Source of the DNA: Roseibium limicola
GTDB taxonomy: Bacteria; Pseudomonadota; Alphaproteobacteria; Rhizobiales; Stappiaceae
Direction of reading: 5' to 3'
Assembly (NCBI RefSeq): GCF_017313085.1
Contig: NZ_JAFLNF010000004.1
Coordinates: forward strand, 310,001-374,000
Length of the DNA: 64,000 nucleotides
A program made the translations under genes and the position numbers. Shown one piece after another: positions 17,642 through 26,540 of the stretch. Position 1 is the stretch's first letter. Each line of letters starts with the position of its first letter. The notes below the pieces were generated by a model. The model did no database searches. It was not told the origin of the DNA and saw only the letters and a list, made by a program, of their open reading frames with translations.

Positions 17642-18451
17642 TCATGAGGAGCGGCGTTTGCCGCCCGTGGTATCGAGGGCGGTGTCCCGGCTGTTCTGGC
17701 GGCCGCTGCGTCTGAGGTCTGCCAATGTTTGGCGGCTGGTCAGGGCTTTGGTTTCGCGAACAGCCTGGCGGACGAAATCTATGTGATCGCGCGACGCTTG
17801 AGCTGCCTCGTCTGGGGCGCGGTTGGCTATGGCTTGGGCAATGCGTTCATGTTGCTCCAGCAACGTTTCGCGGGCGCCGGGCATATCGAACAGAAACCGT
17901 TGATTGACCAGAATGCCGTTCTCCAGCAAGCGATAACAGGAGCGCAGGCAATGCATCAGAATGACATTATGCGCCGCCTCGCCGATGGCCTGGTGGAATT
18001 CCGTGTCGAGGATAGCTTCCCGTGCGTGGTCGCGATGAGCGTAGGCCGTTTTCATGTTGGAAATCAGCTCATCCAGGATCGCGAGATCCGTGTCGCTCGC
18101 CCGTTCAGCCGCATAGGCGGCAGACTGGCTTTCCAGATCTCGGCGAAACTCCAGGTAGTCGTCTGCGGCGTCCGTATGACGCTCGATCAGGGCAACGACA
18201 GGCTCGGAAAAAATCGGGCCGATGACATCAGCGACGAAGGTCCCACCGCCTGGTCGGCTGACCAGCAGGTCTTGGCTCTCCAGGGTCTTCAGGCTTTCCC
18301 GCAGCACCGGACGTGAGACATCCAGTTGAGCCGCCAACTCCCGCTCAGCGGGCAGTCGGTCGCCGGGACGCAAGACACCCGCCAGGATCAATTTCTCGAT
18401 CTGCTGTGTCACAGCGTCGGCTGTGCGGCTCGAGGGAATTTTCTCAAACAT
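17642..18451 (-). CDS. lldR: GntR/FadR-family regulator of lactate utilisation
   Basis: A 269-residue regulator. The N-terminal GntR winged helix (LRPGDRLPAERELAAQLDVSRPVLRESLKTLES, best seen as RLPAERELAAQLDVSRPVLR) is followed by an all-helical FCD effector domain. The spaced metal or ligand residues include Asp and His in LDTEFHQAIGEAAHN and a later His in QASRDHIDFV. Placement directly before lldD marks it as the lactate-responsive LldR. An inverted repeat about 60 bases upstream of the start is a candidate operator. Confidence 0.85.
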   Translation of the reverse strand: MFEKIPSSRTADAVTQQIEKLILAGVLRPGDRLPAERELAAQLDVSRPVLRESLKTLESQDLLVSRPGGGTFVADVIGPIFSEPVVALIERHTDAADDYLEFRRDLESQSAAYAAERASDTDLAILDELISNMKTAYAHRDHAREAILDTEFHQAIGEAAHNVILMHCLRSCYRLLENGILVNQRFLFDMPGARETLLEQHERIAQAIANRAPDEAAQASRDHIDFVRQAVRETKALTSRQTLADLRRSGRQNSRDTALDTTGGKRRSS

Positions 18452-18509
18452 CGTCAGTCACTGGGCATCCCTCTCGGAAAGTCTCCGCTGTTCTAACGAG
18501 AAAATGGAA

Positions 18510-18534
18510 AATTGGTCAAATAAATTATCCAATT
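18510..18534. promoter_or_regulatory. Inverted repeat AATTGG-N13-CCAATT, candidate LldR operator
   Basis: Two perfect 6-bp arms lie 13 bases apart in the AT-rich promoter region of lldR. AATTGGT half-sites are known for the related regulators PdhR and LldR, but the spacing here is longer than in those sites. Confidence 0.4.
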
Positions 18535-18663
18535 CGCCGAAGTGAGATTAACGCTGCGGGAAATTCAGATGGCTAGAATGGCCGGAGCGACCTTTTGCGC
18601 ATTGGACTCCGGTGAACCTTGGCGTCACAGTGCGCGGCCTGCGCCAATTCGGATACCGACACA

Positions 18664-19977
18664 ATGACCGACGCGACGTCCCCCGAGAGTTCTTCTGGTC
18701 CCACATTCCCCAGCCATCCCTTGCGGGATGCTGTTTTGGGAGAAATTCATGCCAGACCCTTCCGCCCGCTGGACACGCCACGGGTGCTTCTGCACTACGC
18801 ATTTTGTCTGGACGGGGAGGCCATCGTCGAGGATCGGTCATGGTTTGCCGAGATGTGCCGAAGCCATGGCGTGGCCGGACCGGAGCCAGCAGCGCGCTAT
18901 CACACTCTGGGGTTTGCCGGCGGCACCCTGAGCTGGGAGCGTCACACCGAGTTCACGACTTACACCTGGGACGGTCCTGCAGAAAAATCGCAAGTCTTTG
19001 CGCCTTTGACTGGCAACCATCCTTTTGGCCGGGCTTTTCGGGCGCCGGGACCAATGCTGGTCGCGATGCGGCTGGATCTCGTTACAAAGGCGGACCTGCC
19101 CGACGACTGGGAAGGGCATTTCGACCCGGCCAGTCTGGTGGCCAGCCGTGTCGAAGCCGGCGCAGGACTGGTGGCCTCTGACTTCCGCGCCGACGGCCAT
19201 GGCATGACCCGCTTTCTGCTTGTCGATGAGACGATGACACCAGGGCAGGCAGGGACCGTGGCCCAGCGTTTGCTGGAAGTCGAGACTTACCGGACGTTGG
19301 CATTGCTCGGCCTGTTTGAGGCAAACCGACTACAGCCGGAGGTCGCCTCAATCGAGGGCGACCTCGCTGTCATCACTCAAAATCTGCAAGGCGTAACCGA
19401 GATGCAGGCGAACCGCTCGGTGCTCGACAAGCTGTCGCGATTGTCGGCAAAACTGGAAGCCGGAGCTGCGGCAAGTGCCTATCGCTTCGGTGCCAGCCGC
19501 GCCTACTACGAGATTGTCAACGCCCGCCTTGATGCGCTGCACGAGGAGCCGGTGATCGGTCGCCTCGGGTTGGCTGCCTTCTTGCGCCGCCGATTGGCAC
19601 CGGCCATGCGCACCTGCCAGTCGGTGGAAGATCGGCAGGCCAATCTGTCGCGCAAGCTGGCCCGCGCCACGACCATGCTCCGTACCCGTGTCGATGTGGA
19701 CCTGGAAGATCAGAATCGCAATCTGCTGGAAAGCATGAACCGCCGCGCCAGACTTCAACTGCGCCTGCAGCAGACTGTCGAAGGCCTCTCGGTGGCGGCT
19801 GTCAGCTACTATGTCATCGGGCTGGTGTCTTATGTCGCCAAGGCGGCGAAGAAATCCGGCCTGCCGATCCCGTCTCCTGAGCTGACCACCGGTCTGGCCG
19901 TGCCGGTGGTGGTGCTGTTCATCTGGTGGACCGTGCGTCGCATCCGGGCACATCACGACGAAGATGAAGGCGCCTGA
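18664..19977 (+). CDS. DUF3422 family protein, C-terminally membrane anchored
   Basis: A 437-residue protein. The beginning of the domain (HPLRDAVLGEIHARPF) and SFAPLTGNHPFGRAF-like region (here VFAPLTGNHPFG) are signatures of DUF3422. A long helical or coiled-coil segment (about residues 230-370) leads to two C-terminal hydrophobic stretches, near 370-390 (VSYYVIGLVSYVAK) and 405-425 (VPVVVLFIWWTV). The function is unknown. ATG 18664 is chosen; TTG 18619 is in frame upstream. Confidence 0.83.
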   Translation: MTDATSPESSSGPTFPSHPLRDAVLGEIHARPFRPLDTPRVLLHYAFCLDGEAIVEDRSWFAEMCRSHGVAGPEPAARYHTLGFAGGTLSWERHTEFTTYTWDGPAEKSQVFAPLTGNHPFGRAFRAPGPMLVAMRLDLVTKADLPDDWEGHFDPASLVASRVEAGAGLVASDFRADGHGMTRFLLVDETMTPGQAGTVAQRLLEVETYRTLALLGLFEANRLQPEVASIEGDLAVITQNLQGVTEMQANRSVLDKLSRLSAKLEAGAAASAYRFGASRAYYEIVNARLDALHEEPVIGRLGLAAFLRRRLAPAMRTCQSVEDRQANLSRKLARATTMLRTRVDVDLEDQNRNLLESMNRRARLQLRLQQTVEGLSVAAVSYYVIGLVSYVAKAAKKSGLPIPSPELTTGLAVPVVVLFIWWTVRRIRAHHDEDEGA

Positions 19978-20002
19978 GCCTATGATCGTACACGGTCAAG
20001 AC

Positions 20003-20031
20003 AAAACCGGCGCTCCTGAGTGAAGCGCCGG
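20003..20031 (-). terminator. Terminator downstream of cytochrome c gene
   Basis: The perfect 8-bp stem CCGGCGCT / AGCGCCGG is followed on the minus strand by four T. Confidence 0.75.
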
Positions 20032-20053
20032 CTGGGTGGTCGGTTTCTGACGC

Positions 20054-20431
20054 TTATTGGTACTGCTTCAGATAAGCGATGATGTTGTCGATGTCGGCTT
20101 CCTTGCGAAGCCCGGCGAATGCCATTTTGGTTTTTGGAACGAAATCCTTCGGCTTGGTCAGATAGGCGTGGAGATTGTCCTCGCTCCAGACCAGGCCTTC
20201 TTCGCCCTTGGCCTTCATGGCTTTGGAATACTTGTAGCCCTCGACAGTGGCGGCTGGTCTGTCGATCAGCCCGTTGAGCTGTGGCCCGACCTTGTTCTTG
20301 GCGCCTTCACCCACCGCATGGCAGGCAGCGCACTTTCTGAAAACCTTTTCGCCCTTCGCGGCATCGCCTTCGGCAAATGCCTGAGCGGTCATGGCCAGAC
20401 CGATGGTCGCGGCAATGGTTAGCAAACGCAT
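20054..20431 (-). CDS. Class I cytochrome c, periplasmic
   Basis: A 125-residue precursor of a cytochrome c2/c550-type protein. A signal peptide ending AQAFA is followed by the haem site CAACH (mature residues about 15-19) and the distal Met ligand in PKTKMAFAGL, so one haem c with His/Met ligation is expected. It probably shuttles electrons from the bc1 complex to an oxidase. The true start is ATG 20431: the upstream ATG at 20449 lies on the ribosome site itself (ATGAGGGAGAAA). Confidence 0.9.
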   Translation of the reverse strand: MRLLTIAATIGLAMTAQAFAEGDAAKGEKVFRKCAACHAVGEGAKNKVGPQLNGLIDRPAATVEGYKYSKAMKAKGEEGLVWSEDNLHAYLTKPKDFVPKTKMAFAGLRKEADIDNIIAYLKQYQ

Positions 20432-20583
20432 CACAGATTTCTCCCTCATGTCGTCAATTCGCGTCAGACACCATCTGCGTCTTCACAGCAAAATCTCAAG
20501 GACATGGATCAAACTATCTGATGAAACAGGCGGGTTTGGGCGTCTATGTCGCAGGCGGCTGGGCCTTCTCTGGGCGAAATTGC

Positions 20584-21531
20584 CTAGGCTTCGTGTTTTA
20601 TCTCTTCTGGCAGACGTAACCAGTCTTCCACACCTTCATCCCAATAGGGTGACGACCCGTACAGACTGGCGAGGAAGTCGATGAAGACGCGCACCTTGGC
20701 CGGCAGGAATCGGCGGCTGGGATAGACCGCATAGAGACCGACCTTGCTGGAGGCCCGATACGATGGCAGGACGACCTTCAACTTGCCCTCGCGGAGTTCC
20801 GGTCCGATATCCCAGGTCGATCGCAGGGCAACACCGACGCCAGCCAGCAGGCACTCCCGCACCACTTCCGAGGAGTTGGTACGGATCGGCGCCTGCGTCC
20901 GCAGGGTGATCTGTCCGTCCGGTCCGACCAGCCGCCAGGGGTCTTGATTGGCAGCTGCCAGGCAAACATGCTGTTCCATCAGTTCGGTGATGCTTTGCGG
21001 TTCGCCATGGCGTTCCAGATATTCCGGCGATGCGCAGAGGATCCGGTGAACCGGGGCCAGACGGCGGGCCACCAGACTGGAATCGGACAATTCGGCAATC
21101 CGAATGGCGAGATCGTAGCCTTCTCCAACAATGTCGACGAAATTGTCTTCCAGATCCAGGTTGACGGCCAGGTCAGGGTTGCTCTGAAAAAACTTCCCCA
21201 GGTGCGGGGCGATATGCAGCCGACCGAAAGACGTGGGAGCCGCCACCTTCAGCGTGCCTTTGGCGTTGGCGGCAGCGTCGGCCACATAGGCTTCCGCTTC
21301 TTCCACCGAGGCCAGAATAGCAATCACCCGCTCATAGAAGCCCTGGCCGGATTCAGTCATCGCGATCTGCCGGGTGGTTCGCTGCAGCAGGCGTGTGCCC
21401 AGCCTTTCCTCCAGTCGGCGAATGCGTTTGGAAACCACAGCGGGCGACAGGTTCATCTCCCGCCCCGCAGCTGACATGCTGCCGGCGGAGATTACCCGGG
21501 CGTAAATTTCCATGTCCGTGAATTCGCTCAT
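20584..21531 (-). CDS. LysR family regulator, divergent from glcDEF
   Basis: A 315-residue regulator. The winged helix (DMEIYARVISAGSMSAAGREMNLSPAVVSKRIRRLEERL, with SAAGREMNLSPAVVSKRIRR as recognition region) precedes the effector domain, of the CrgA/DmlR-like branch (VAAPTSFGRLHIAPHL). ATG 21531 is used rather than the in-frame TTG at 21537. It is transcribed away from glcD with a 186-base shared promoter region, so it is a good candidate to control the glycolate oxidase operon. Other bacteria use a GntR protein, GlcC, for that job. Confidence 0.87.
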   Translation of the reverse strand: MSEFTDMEIYARVISAGSMSAAGREMNLSPAVVSKRIRRLEERLGTRLLQRTTRQIAMTESGQGFYERVIAILASVEEAEAYVADAAANAKGTLKVAAPTSFGRLHIAPHLGKFFQSNPDLAVNLDLEDNFVDIVGEGYDLAIRIAELSDSSLVARRLAPVHRILCASPEYLERHGEPQSITELMEQHVCLAAANQDPWRLVGPDGQITLRTQAPIRTNSSEVVRECLLAGVGVALRSTWDIGPELREGKLKVVLPSYRASSKVGLYAVYPSRRFLPAKVRVFIDFLASLYGSSPYWDEGVEDWLRLPEEIKHEA

Positions 21532-21717
21532 TATCAACCGTCCGGAAAACGTCTCTATATCGGGTCGAGGCTGTCGGAATTTCCTGAACCTGCTAGAACA
21601 GCAGGTCTGAGGAGGTGGATCCGGCCCTTGGTTTATTTGCGCCTCTGAGGCAATAATGAAAGCACACTTATTCGGATTCGGAAATAGATAGTAGGTCGAG
21701 GGAGGGCTCGGGAGGCC

Positions 21718-23214
21718 ATGACCGCCATTTTAATGCCGGTGCCAGATCAGTCGATTCTGGCGCGCCGCCGGGAAATTGTCGCCGCTTTGCAGGGAATTGT
21801 GCCCGGCGAAGGGGTGATCGATGATGAAACGGAGATGCGCCCCTATGAAACGGACGCGCTGACCGCCTATCGACAGATGCCGTTGATCGTCGTGCTGCCT
21901 GAAACCGTGGAGCAGGTGTCGCAGGTCCTGTGCTATTGCCATGAGAATGGCGTCAAGGTGGTGCCGCGAGGAGCTGGAACCTCTCTGTCGGGTGGAGCGC
22001 TTCCGCTCGCCGACGGAGTCCTTCTGTCGATGATGAAGTTCAATCAGGTGCTCGACATCGACTTCGCCAACCGCTGCGTGACGGTCCAGCCAGGGGTGAC
22101 CAACCTCGGCGTGACCCGAGCCGTGGAGCACGAAGGGTTTTATTATGCGCCAGACCCGTCATCGCAGATTGCGTGTTCGGTCGGTGGCAACATTGCCGAA
22201 AACTCTGGTGGTGTGCATTGTCTGAAGTACGGTCTGACCACCAACAACGTCCTGGGCCTGGAAATGGTGCTGATCACCGGCGAAGTGATCCGTCTCGGCG
22301 GCAAGCATCTCGACAGCGAAGGCTATGACCTGCTGGCGCTGATGACCGGCTCGGAAGGACTGCTGGGCGTAGTCACCGAGGTTACCCTGCGCATTCTGCA
22401 GAAGCCGGAAACCGCGCGCGCGCTGCTGGTGGGTTTTCCGACCAGCGAGGACGGCGGACGCTGCGTGGCGGAGATCATCGCCAACGGCATAATTCCCGGC
22501 GGCATGGAAATGATGGATAAGCTGGCGATTGACGCGGCCGAGGCCTTCGTCAATGCCGGATATCCTCTGGACGTCGAAGCATTGCTGATTGTCGAGCTGG
22601 ATGGGCCGGAGGCTGAGGTCAACGATCTGATCGAACGGGTCGAGGCGATTGCCTTGAAGAACAAGGCATCACACATCCGCATCTCCACGTCAGAAGAAGA
22701 ACGCATGACATTCTGGGCCGGTCGCAAGGCCGCGTTCCCCGCCGTTGGCCGTATCTCTCCCGACTATCTTTGCATGGATGGGACGATCCCGCGCCGCGAG
22801 CTGCCCAAGGTGCTGGCTGGAATGCGCGATCTCTCGGAAAAGCATGGCCTGCGCGTCGCAAACGTCTTCCACGCTGGCGACGGCAACCTGCATCCGCTGA
22901 TTCTCTACGATGCCAACAAGCCGGGGGAACTTGAGGCTGCAGAAGCTTTTGGCGCCGATATCCTTCGTCTGTGCGTTGCGGTTGGCGGCGTGCTGACGGG
23001 AGAGCACGGTGTCGGCATCGAAAAACGTGATCTGATGCCTGAAATGTTCTCCGAAGACGACCTCAAGCAGCAGCAGCGCGTCAAATGTGCGTTCGACGAA
23101 AACCACCTTCTCAATCCGGGGAAAGTTTTTCCCGTGCTGCACCGTTGTGCGGAGCTGGGCCGGATGCATGTCCACAAGGGGAAGCTGCCTTTCCCGGATA
23201 TTCCGCGGTTCTGA
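21718..23214 (+). CDS. glcD: Glycolate oxidase subunit GlcD
   Basis: A 498-residue FAD-linked oxidase subunit that oxidises glycolate to glyoxylate. The PCMH-type FAD domain shows VVPRGAGTSLSGGALPLADG and CSVGGNIAENSGGVHCLKYG. The C-terminal cap has HAGDGNLHPLILYD and GGVLTGEHGVGIEKR, both typical of GlcD/D-lactate dehydrogenase-type flavoproteins. The ATG follows GGGAGG. It forms an operon with glcE (17-base gap) and glcF, giving the three-subunit membrane-associated enzyme. Confidence 0.95.
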   Translation: MTAILMPVPDQSILARRREIVAALQGIVPGEGVIDDETEMRPYETDALTAYRQMPLIVVLPETVEQVSQVLCYCHENGVKVVPRGAGTSLSGGALPLADGVLLSMMKFNQVLDIDFANRCVTVQPGVTNLGVTRAVEHEGFYYAPDPSSQIACSVGGNIAENSGGVHCLKYGLTTNNVLGLEMVLITGEVIRLGGKHLDSEGYDLLALMTGSEGLLGVVTEVTLRILQKPETARALLVGFPTSEDGGRCVAEIIANGIIPGGMEMMDKLAIDAAEAFVNAGYPLDVEALLIVELDGPEAEVNDLIERVEAIALKNKASHIRISTSEEERMTFWAGRKAAFPAVGRISPDYLCMDGTIPRRELPKVLAGMRDLSEKHGLRVANVFHAGDGNLHPLILYDANKPGELEAAEAFGADILRLCVAVGGVLTGEHGVGIEKRDLMPEMFSEDDLKQQQRVKCAFDENHLLNPGKVFPVLHRCAELGRMHVHKGKLPFPDIPRF

Positions 23215-23231
23215 GGCGAGGGAGAAAAACA

Positions 23232-24425
23232 ATGCAGGAAACCTTGCGCCCTACGACTGTCGAAGAGGTTCGTTCCGCAGTGGAATGGGCGGTTTCGAAC
23301 GAGACGGCTCTCGCTGTGCGGGGGCATGGCTCCAAGGACGGTCTCGGCCGCCCAGTTAAGGCAACCCATGCTGTCGATCTGACCGATCTGAGCGGTATCG
23401 TTGAATATGAGCCGGAAGAACTGGTGCTGACGGTGAAGACCGGCACATCGATTGCCGATGTCGAAGCTCTCGTCACCCAGCATAATCAGGAGCTGTCCTT
23501 CGAGCCGATGGACCTTGGTCCGCTTTTGGGCAGACCTGCCGGCCAAGGCTCGGTTGGCGGGGTTCTCGCGACCAACCTGTCCGGCCCGCGCCGGCTCAAG
23601 GCGGGTGCTGCCCGCGATCATATCCTCGGTATGGAAGCCGTTTCTGGTCGAGCCGAAATTTTCAAGGCTGGCGGCCGTGTGGTGAAGAACGTCACCGGCT
23701 ATGACCTGCCGCGCGCCTTCTGTGGCTCCTTCGGCACGCTGGCAATCGCCACGACTGTTACCCTGAAGGTCAATCCCCGGCCGGAAAGCTCGGCGACCTT
23801 CTGCCTGCGGGGACTTTCGGAAGGCGTCGCAGTGGAGGCCTTGTGCCGGGCCATGGGGTCCTCTGCGGAAGTCTCGGGCGCTGCACATTTGCCCGACGGT
23901 GCCCAGGTGGGCGAGGGGCCGGTAACATTGCTGCGGTTGGAGGGCTTCCCGACCTCCATCGACTATCGCTTTGCCATCCTGCACAAGCTTCTAGGGGATC
24001 TGGGCACACCCGAGCGTATCGGTGCGGAGCGTTCAGAGCCTCTGTGGCGTCAGGTCCGTGATTGCGAAATGATCTCTGCCGGTGAAGCCCCGGTTTGGAA
24101 GGTGTCTGTTGCCCCGGCGGCTGGTGCTATCTACGTCGATGCCCTGCGCAAACGCTTCGATGTGAAGGTGTTTTACGATTGGTCTGGAGGCTTGATCTGG
24201 ATCCGTTGCGAAGACGGTGCCCTGCACGAGACTGAAATTCGCCAGGGCCTTGCTGCTGTCGGCGGAGGTCATGCCATGCTGATCCGGGCGCGGGCGCAGG
24301 AGCGTCTCGAAACGCCGGTTTTTCAGCCTCAGCCCGCCTCGCTCGCCGCCCTCAGTGCCCGTTTGAAACAACAATTCGATCCCGTCGGCATTCTCAACCC
24401 GGGCCGTATGGTCGGGTCGGTTTAG
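23232..24425 (+). CDS. glcE: Glycolate oxidase subunit GlcE
   Basis: A 397-residue second FAD-binding subunit of glycolate oxidase. It has a shorter FAD domain with LAVRGHGSKDGLGR and QGSVGGVLATNLSGPRRL, and a central VVKNVTGYDLPRAFCGSFGTL segment that is diagnostic of GlcE. Start ATG 23232 follows GAGGGAG; in-frame sequence upstream overlaps glcD and is rejected. Length is normal. Confidence 0.93.
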   Translation: MQETLRPTTVEEVRSAVEWAVSNETALAVRGHGSKDGLGRPVKATHAVDLTDLSGIVEYEPEELVLTVKTGTSIADVEALVTQHNQELSFEPMDLGPLLGRPAGQGSVGGVLATNLSGPRRLKAGAARDHILGMEAVSGRAEIFKAGGRVVKNVTGYDLPRAFCGSFGTLAIATTVTLKVNPRPESSATFCLRGLSEGVAVEALCRAMGSSAEVSGAAHLPDGAQVGEGPVTLLRLEGFPTSIDYRFAILHKLLGDLGTPERIGAERSEPLWRQVRDCEMISAGEAPVWKVSVAPAAGAIYVDALRKRFDVKVFYDWSGGLIWIRCEDGALHETEIRQGLAAVGGGHAMLIRARAQERLETPVFQPQPASLAALSARLKQQFDPVGILNPGRMVGSV

Positions 24426-24448
24426 GTCGGGCAGGAGAAACGAGACCC

Positions 24449-25774
24449 ATGCAAACCAATTTCTCACTTGCCCAGTTGGCCGATGCGAATGTGGCAGAAT
24501 CCGAAAAGATCCTGCGCAAATGCGTGCATTGTGGCTTCTGTACTGCGACCTGTCCGACCTTTGCCTTGCTCGGGGATGAGCTCGACAGTCCGCGGGGCCG
24601 CATCTACTTGATCAAGGACATGCTGGAAAACGACAAGCCGGCGGATGCCAAGGTTGTCAAACACGTCGACCGCTGCCTGTCTTGCCTGTCCTGCATGACC
24701 ACCTGTCCTTCGGGTGTCAATTACATGCATCTGGTCGATCATGCGCGGGCGCACATCGAGGAAACCTATCGGCGGCCGTTGTCGGATCGCTTCTTGCGCG
24801 GCGTCCTCGCCTCCGTGCTGCCGCATCCAACGCGCTTTCGCCTGGCACTCGCCGGTGCACGTCTGGCGCGTCCATTGGCGGATCCATTGAAGAAGATGGG
24901 GGGCTTCTTTGCCAAGGCTGGTGCCATGCTGGCGTTGGCACCACTGCGTGTTCCCTCGGCGTCCGAAGCCGACAAGCCAGGTGTCTACCCGCCTGCAACG
25001 ACCGCCAAGGGTCGTGTCGCTCTGTTGTCCGGCTGTGCTCAGCCTGTTCTGAAGCCGTCGATTAACTCTGCCACAATCCGTCTGCTGCGTCGGGCTGGCT
25101 ATGAGGTGGTTCTGCCGGAAGGTGAAGGCTGTTGCGGCGCTCTGGTGCACCACATGGGCAAGGAAGCAGCCGCCCTCGACAACGCCCGGCGCAATGTTGA
25201 CGTCTGGACCCGGGAGCTGGAAGACAAGGGCCTTGATGCCATTCTGATCACCGCTTCCGGCTGTGGCACGACCATCAAGGACTATGGCTTCATGCTGCGC
25301 GAGGACGAGGTTTACCGGGAGAAGGCTGCGAAGGTTTCAGCTCTGGCCAAGGACATCACCGAGTTCCTGTGCGAAGCGGATCTGGGTGAACCGGTTCTCC
25401 AGCCGGGGCTCAAGGTGGCCTATCATTCTGCTTGCTCCATGCAGCACGGCCAGAAGATCACGCGTCAGCCGAAGGCGCTGTTGACGGCGGCCGGTTTTGC
25501 GGTCAAGGACGTGCCGGAAGGCCACCTGTGTTGTGGGTCGGCGGGGACTTACAACATCCTGCAACCGGAAATAGCCACCCGTCTGCGTGACCGGAAAGTG
25601 GCGAACATTATCAAGACCACACCGGATCTGGTGGCGACCGGTAACATCGGTTGCATCACTCAAATCGGCAGCGGCATGGACCTTCCGGTGGTTCACACTG
25701 CCGAACTGCTGGACTGGGTCTATGGCGGTCCGAAACCCGTTGAACTGGCAACTTTGCCGCAGGCGGTGGAGTAA
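24449..25774 (+). CDS. glcF: Glycolate oxidase iron-sulfur subunit GlcF
   Basis: A 441-residue subunit that passes electrons from the flavin subunits to the quinone pool. Two 4Fe-4S ferredoxin-type motifs lie near the N-terminus (CVHCGFCTATCP and CLSCLSCMTTCP). Two CCG domains follow, each with a Cys-Cys-Gly core (GEGCCGALVHHMG and GHLCCGSAGTYN). GCAGGAGAAA precedes the ATG. The downstream hairpin at 25788 may close the operon. Confidence 0.95.
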   Translation: MQTNFSLAQLADANVAESEKILRKCVHCGFCTATCPTFALLGDELDSPRGRIYLIKDMLENDKPADAKVVKHVDRCLSCLSCMTTCPSGVNYMHLVDHARAHIEETYRRPLSDRFLRGVLASVLPHPTRFRLALAGARLARPLADPLKKMGGFFAKAGAMLALAPLRVPSASEADKPGVYPPATTAKGRVALLSGCAQPVLKPSINSATIRLLRRAGYEVVLPEGEGCCGALVHHMGKEAAALDNARRNVDVWTRELEDKGLDAILITASGCGTTIKDYGFMLREDEVYREKAAKVSALAKDITEFLCEADLGEPVLQPGLKVAYHSACSMQHGQKITRQPKALLTAAGFAVKDVPEGHLCCGSAGTYNILQPEIATRLRDRKVANIIKTTPDLVATGNIGCITQIGSGMDLPVVHTAELLDWVYGGPKPVELATLPQAVE

Positions 25775-25787
25775 GGGCCTTGGCATC

Positions 25788-25823
25788 GTCTTTTGTGGTT
25801 CCTACCTTGGGGGCACAAAAGAC
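25788..25823 (+). promoter_or_regulatory. Perfect 10-bp inverted repeat after glcF
   Basis: GTCTTTTGTG and CACAAAAGAC flank a 16-nt loop between the glcF stop and the next start codon. There is no T-run, so it is not a typical terminator. It could stabilise the glc mRNA 3' end, control translation of the next gene, or be an operator. Confidence 0.5.
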
Positions 25824-25841
25824 GAAGGATGTTCGCGCAGC

Positions 25842-26525
25842 ATGTCGGCAGGCAGTGATACGACGGCGATAGTCTCTCTGGGCATGTCCTGCCAGAGCGC
25901 CCGACAGATCAGGACCAGCATCGAAGTTCTGTCGGAAGTGCTCGCTCAGGCGTTTCAGCCTGAGCGTCATTTCTTCGACGGATTGGTTGCGCCTGTTGCC
26001 GGGCTTGCACAGCTGTTCGAGGACGGTTTTCCGCTGTTTGACCGGGTCGCCATCGTCGATGGTCCAGGGCACCCGACCTGGAATCCTTACGAAATCCGCT
26101 TTCTGCATCATTTTCGACCGGAGCCGGAAGCCGCAGCAGACATCGACGGCTGGTTTGAGAATGAACTCTCCCGCTTCACTCACCTGCGCGCGAAGTTTGA
26201 GCGCTTGCGGCAGCGTGAGCGGCTGATCTTCGTCATCTCCAACTCACAGAACAATCTGGACCTGGTGGCGAGAGACACAGGGATAGAAAAACTGGATTTC
26301 GATGCGGACGAGCTGAAGCGCTTGCAGGTTGCGGTCGACGGCTTCTTTGGAAGGGCGTGCGAGTATCTGGTTGTGTCTCATCCTGAGCGGCACGGCGGAA
26401 CGGAGCTGCCGGAGCTGCGCATTCTGCAAGCGGACGACAGCGAGTGGACCGGAGATAAACGCCAGTGGCGGGAGTTGTTCCGCGACTATCTGGCGAAGGG
26501 TCGCGTTGAACCCTTCGCCGTCTGA
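25842..26525 (+). CDS. DUF1796-like putative papain-type cysteine peptidase
   Basis: A 227-residue soluble protein. The opening IVSLGMSCQSARQIR, then HFFDGLVAP, FLHHFRP and RLIFVISNSQNNLDL, follow the DUF1796 pattern (SLG-x-x-C ... FDWL ... HDF ... VLFVR). In that family Cys and His form a predicted papain-like active site; Cys16 or so and a His of LHHF would be the equivalents. The Trp of FDWL is Gly here, so this is a divergent member. No experimental function is known to me. ATG 25842 is the only plausible start that keeps the motif. It may be co-transcribed with glcDEF. Confidence 0.68.
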   Translation: MSAGSDTTAIVSLGMSCQSARQIRTSIEVLSEVLAQAFQPERHFFDGLVAPVAGLAQLFEDGFPLFDRVAIVDGPGHPTWNPYEIRFLHHFRPEPEAAADIDGWFENELSRFTHLRAKFERLRQRERLIFVISNSQNNLDLVARDTGIEKLDFDADELKRLQVAVDGFFGRACEYLVVSHPERHGGTELPELRILQADDSEWTGDKRQWRELFRDYLAKGRVEPFAV

Positions 26526-26540
26526 TGGCGGACCACGTCC

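Noticed and set aside
20473..20530. Possible FNR site upstream of the cytochrome c gene
   Set aside because: TTGATCCATG is present on the minus strand but the second half-site at the correct spacing is absent.
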